Shown here piece after piece: positions 6,298-7,213 of a stretch of 7,213 bases of DNA. The position numbers and the translations under genes were made by a program. The notes beneath the pieces are model-generated. The model was not told the DNA's origin and searched no databases. It worked only from the letters and a program-made list of their open reading frames with translations. Each line of letters opens with the position of its first letter. Within the stretch, counting starts at the first letter, position 1. The DNA comes from Rickettsiales bacterium (GTDB taxonomy: Bacteria; Pseudomonadota; Alphaproteobacteria; Rickettsiales; UBA1997), in assembly GCA_947455365.1 (NCBI GenBank), contig CANGNU010000047.1, forward strand, positions 1-7,213, written 5' to 3'.

Positions 6298-6329
6298 TAA
6301 GTATGTACTTATGTAAGTATATACTTATG
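6298..6329. repeat. Tandem 16-bp palindromic repeats, probable antitoxin operator
   Basis: Two head-to-tail 16-bp copies, 6298-6313 and 6314-6329, differ at one base. Each contains a 12-bp palindrome: AAGTATGTACTT (6299-6310, imperfect centre) and AAGTATATACTT (6315-6326, perfect). The 16-bp spacing is about one and a half helical turns. The site sits immediately upstream of the -10 element of the antitoxin gene, where ribbon-helix-helix antitoxins usually bind cooperatively for autorepression. Confidence 0.7.
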
Positions 6330-6497
6330 AATTCAGTTTTCAAATATTATTTGCTTATTTTAAATTCCGTCACTACTCTTACAGCATAAACCTTGGCTGT
6401 CCAATACCCTAAACGCCTTCTTGATGGCTTAAATTATCAAGTTCTTATCGGGGCAAGGCACCAAGGTATTTTTTTGCCCTCGCTTTTTTGCCCTCAC
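6330..6497. other. Intergenic spacer between toxin-antitoxin operon and ilvD, no supported gene
   Basis: This holds no gene I can support. It contains several small inverted repeats: caaat-att-atttg (6341-6353), acagc...gctgt (6381-6385/6396-6400), cttgat...atcaag (6420-6425/6436-6441) and gggcaa...ttgccc (6451-6456/6474-6479), plus accttgg/ccaaggt at 6390-6396/6461-6467. Base composition from about 6370 is less AT-rich than the other intergenic DNA here. It must include the ilvD transcript end, but no stem followed by a U-tract is seen on the minus strand. It may be a decayed gene or mobile remnant, or a structured untranslated region. Confidence 0.4.
6470..6495. repeat. Tandem 12-bp direct repeat (ttttttgccctc) after the ilvD stop
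   Basis: ttttttgccctc occurs at 6470-6481 and again at 6484-6495, a 14-bp period with two bases between copies, ending two bases before the ilvD stop codon. A related tgccct also occurs within the ilvD tail at 6525-6530. Simple slippage duplication is the likely origin. Confidence 0.7.
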
Positions 6498-7213
6498 TTA
6501 AATTTTATCATAAGAAATTTTCTCTGCCCTTGCCCCTCCATGGGTAACCGCGCCAAAGCGCGCCGTTCCTACTGTCTTGGCATATTTCCACAAAGCGCCC
6601 GAGCCATAATCATTTTCACGAGAATGCCACGAAGCCTTGCGCTGTGCTAGTTCATCAGCAGTAAGTGCAACTTCAATTGTACCATTTTTTGCGTCAATTT
6701 TAATTTTATCGCCATCTTGTAGAAGCGCGATAGGCCCGCCCACGGCGGCTTCGGGGCTAACATGGCCAATGCAGAAGCCGCGCGTGCCGCCAGAAAATCG
6801 GCCATCGGTAATTAGCGCGACTTTGCTGCCCATGCCTTGGCCGTAGATGGCAGCAGTGGTAGCAAGCATCTCACGCATTCCCGGCCCGCCAACAGGGCCT
6901 TCGTAGCGAATGATAAGCACATCACCTTCTTTATATTCACGGCGTTCAACCGCTTTGAAGCATAATTCTTCTGAATCAAAACAACGCGCCACGCCTTCAA
7001 ATACAAGGGCGTCGGCCTTCATGCCAGCAACTTTTACAATGGCGCCATCAGGGGCTAAATTGCCCTTCAGCACTACAACCCCGCCAGTTGGCGAGAGTGG
7101 TTTTTCTGGCAAGTAAACCACATCTTGCTTTTCATTAAACGAAATATCTTTTAAATTTTCGGCCATGGTTTTGCCGGTAACAGTCATGCAATCACCGTGG
7201 ATGTAGCCCGCAT
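6498..7213 (-). CDS. ilvD: Dihydroxy-acid dehydratase, C-terminal fragment (5' end outside window)
   Basis: The frame is open to the right edge; the codons before the internal ATG at 7187 read AGYIHGDC, giving the family's [15 protein letters not shown]. So the gene is cut by the window and that ATG is not its start. IlvD dehydrates 2,3-dihydroxy-acids to 2-keto acids in isoleucine, valine and pantothenate synthesis, using an iron-sulfur cluster; the cluster cysteines of the N-terminal half are outside the window. Present are [13 protein letters not shown] and the ILVD_EDD signature [15 protein letters not shown], whose Ser (codon 6792-6794) is the proposed catalytic base, followed by [20 protein letters not shown]. 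The end, [24 protein letters not shown], is the usual tail of the alphaproteobacterial-type enzyme. About 238 residues are seen, somewhat over a third of the normal roughly 610. Related EDD (6-phosphogluconate dehydratase) is less likely because of the TVTGKT and C-terminal motifs. Confidence 0.95.
   Translation of the reverse strand, partial: AGYIHGDCMTVTGKTMAENLKDISFNEKQDVVYLPEKPLSPTGGVVVLKGNLAPDGAIVKVAGMKADALVFEGVARCFDSEELCFKAVERREYKEGDVLIIRYEGPVGGPGMREMLATTAAIYGQGMGSKVALITDGRFSGGTRGFCIGHVSPEAAVGGPIALLQDGDKIKIDAKNGTIEVALTADELAQRKASWHSRENDYGSGALWKYAKTVGTARFGAVTHGGARAEKISYDKI

Noticed and set aside
6298..6329. Start of a CRISPR array
   Set aside because: Only two directly abutting 16-bp units with no spacers; position fits an operator.
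6393..6650. Plus-strand open frame of 85 codons between the spacer and ilvD
   Set aside because: Most of it is antisense to the well-supported ilvD C-terminus and it shows no family motif.
1..7213. tRNA, rRNA or riboswitch
   Set aside because: No cloverleaf, rRNA stretch or known riboswitch core was recognised in any intergenic region by eye.

Overview
The window looks like chromosomal housekeeping DNA from an AT-rich alphaproteobacterium. This is inferred from protein style: the RecJ and LepB motifs, the alphaproteobacterial-type C-terminus of IlvD ([18 protein letters not shown]), and the gpmI-lepB-rnc grouping. The two-subunit-type glycyl-tRNA synthetase (glyS) fits. The presence of ilvD argues against a strongly reduced, Rickettsia-like parasite. 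The species cannot be named from the sequence alone. None of the seven genes with a visible start has a Shine-Dalgarno sequence at the usual distance.

Layout. The left edge holds the 3' end of glyS (+). It converges on and overlaps by 17 bp the end of rnc (RNase III, -). Upstream of rnc on the minus strand are lepB (signal peptidase I) and gpmI (cofactor-independent phosphoglycerate mutase), giving a probable gpmI-lepB-rnc operon in which gpmI and lepB overlap by 8 bp. Divergent from gpmI is a small SemiSWEET sugar transporter (+), which converges on recJ (-). Upstream of recJ on the same strand is a RelB/RelE-like antitoxin-toxin pair with a tandem palindromic operator; recJ starts 12 bp after the toxin stop. 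A 168-bp spacer without a recognisable gene (6330-6497) separates this pair from the C-terminal part of ilvD (-), which runs off the right edge.

The most striking structures are two very long, nearly perfect inverted repeats. The first (931-1101) fills the whole lepB-rnc gap: 57 bp of perfect pairing runs from the lepB stop codon to the first base of the rnc start codon, topped by a small hairpin. In RNA this is a long double-stranded stem directly in front of the gene for the enzyme that cuts double-stranded RNA, so an autoregulatory switch is a natural hypothesis. The second (3784-3963) has 69 bp perfect arms. It starts inside the SemiSWEET coding sequence and ends in the recJ stop codon, with a bidirectional terminator-like core. 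The arms of the two are unrelated in sequence, but both have one mismatch, a further 6-bp helix and a small GC-richer apical hairpin, and they share a short TCTCG/AGCG motif. That suggests one recurrent palindrome-forming process or element class rather than copies of one transposon.
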